From Diorhabda sublineata (lineage: Eukaryota; Arthropoda; Insecta; Coleoptera; Chrysomelidae), in contig NC_079480.1 of the NCBI RefSeq assembly GCF_026230105.1, forward strand, positions 10,396,488-10,460,487: a DNA stretch of 64,000 nt; not shown here. The letters run 5' to 3'. More notes on this DNA, generated by a model. It did not search any database. It worked only from the letters and a program-made list of their open reading frames with translations, and was not told where the DNA came from. How positions within the stretch are numbered: position 1 is the first letter of the stretch.

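Noticed and set aside
1..64000. Bacterial-type features (operons, CRISPR, phage defence)
   Set aside because: The window is clearly eukaryotic with a spliced animal gene; no repeat-spacer arrays or operons are present.

Overview
The window is AT-rich animal DNA, almost certainly from an insect. It has GT-AG introns of 56 bp to about 8.8 kb, short conserved exons, and intronic debris typical of insects: mariner, Jockey/R1-type and other non-LTR retrotransposons, a Penelope-like element, and TA microsatellites. Several of the retrotransposon fragments look like those I associate with beetles. Coleoptera is therefore my best guess, but this is inference.

One gene fills the window on the + strand: an otoferlin-type ferlin. 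I can place 28 consecutive exons (173 to 64000) whose splice phases all match, giving about 1,865 codons in one open frame. In order they encode the end of C2A, a linker, C2B, FerI, C2C, an acidic linker, FerA, FerB, C2D, a C2-like segment, a charged linker, C2E, C2F and the start of the conserved pre-membrane segment. The 5' exons (first methionine and most of C2A) and the 3' exon(s) (C-terminal membrane anchor) lie outside. No DysF domain lies between FerB and C2D, which fits the otoferlin rather than the dysferlin branch. Ferlins are tail-anchored, multi-C2 membrane proteins of Ca2+-regulated vesicle fusion.

Layout: exons 1-6 (173-26525) are scattered among long introns. Exons 7-17 (28267-50872) lie 0.5-4.6 kb apart. 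Exons 18-28 (52936-64000) are denser, with four introns of only 56-62 bp.

The long introns hold decayed mobile elements. These are six mariner relics of at least two types, one DDE transposon relic, several non-LTR reverse-transcriptase relics, a Penelope-like GIY-YIG fragment with its terminal repeat, a possible Ty3/gypsy integrase scrap, and a fragment resembling a Polinton/Maverick capsid (penton-like) protein. One mariner is nested in a retrotransposon. Most recognisable fragments are antisense to the host gene. Several unclassified interspersed repeat families occur two to four times. I found no tRNA, rRNA, CRISPR or convincing second host gene; an EF-hand-like reading frame on the minus strand at about 24.8 kb is the only ambiguous case.
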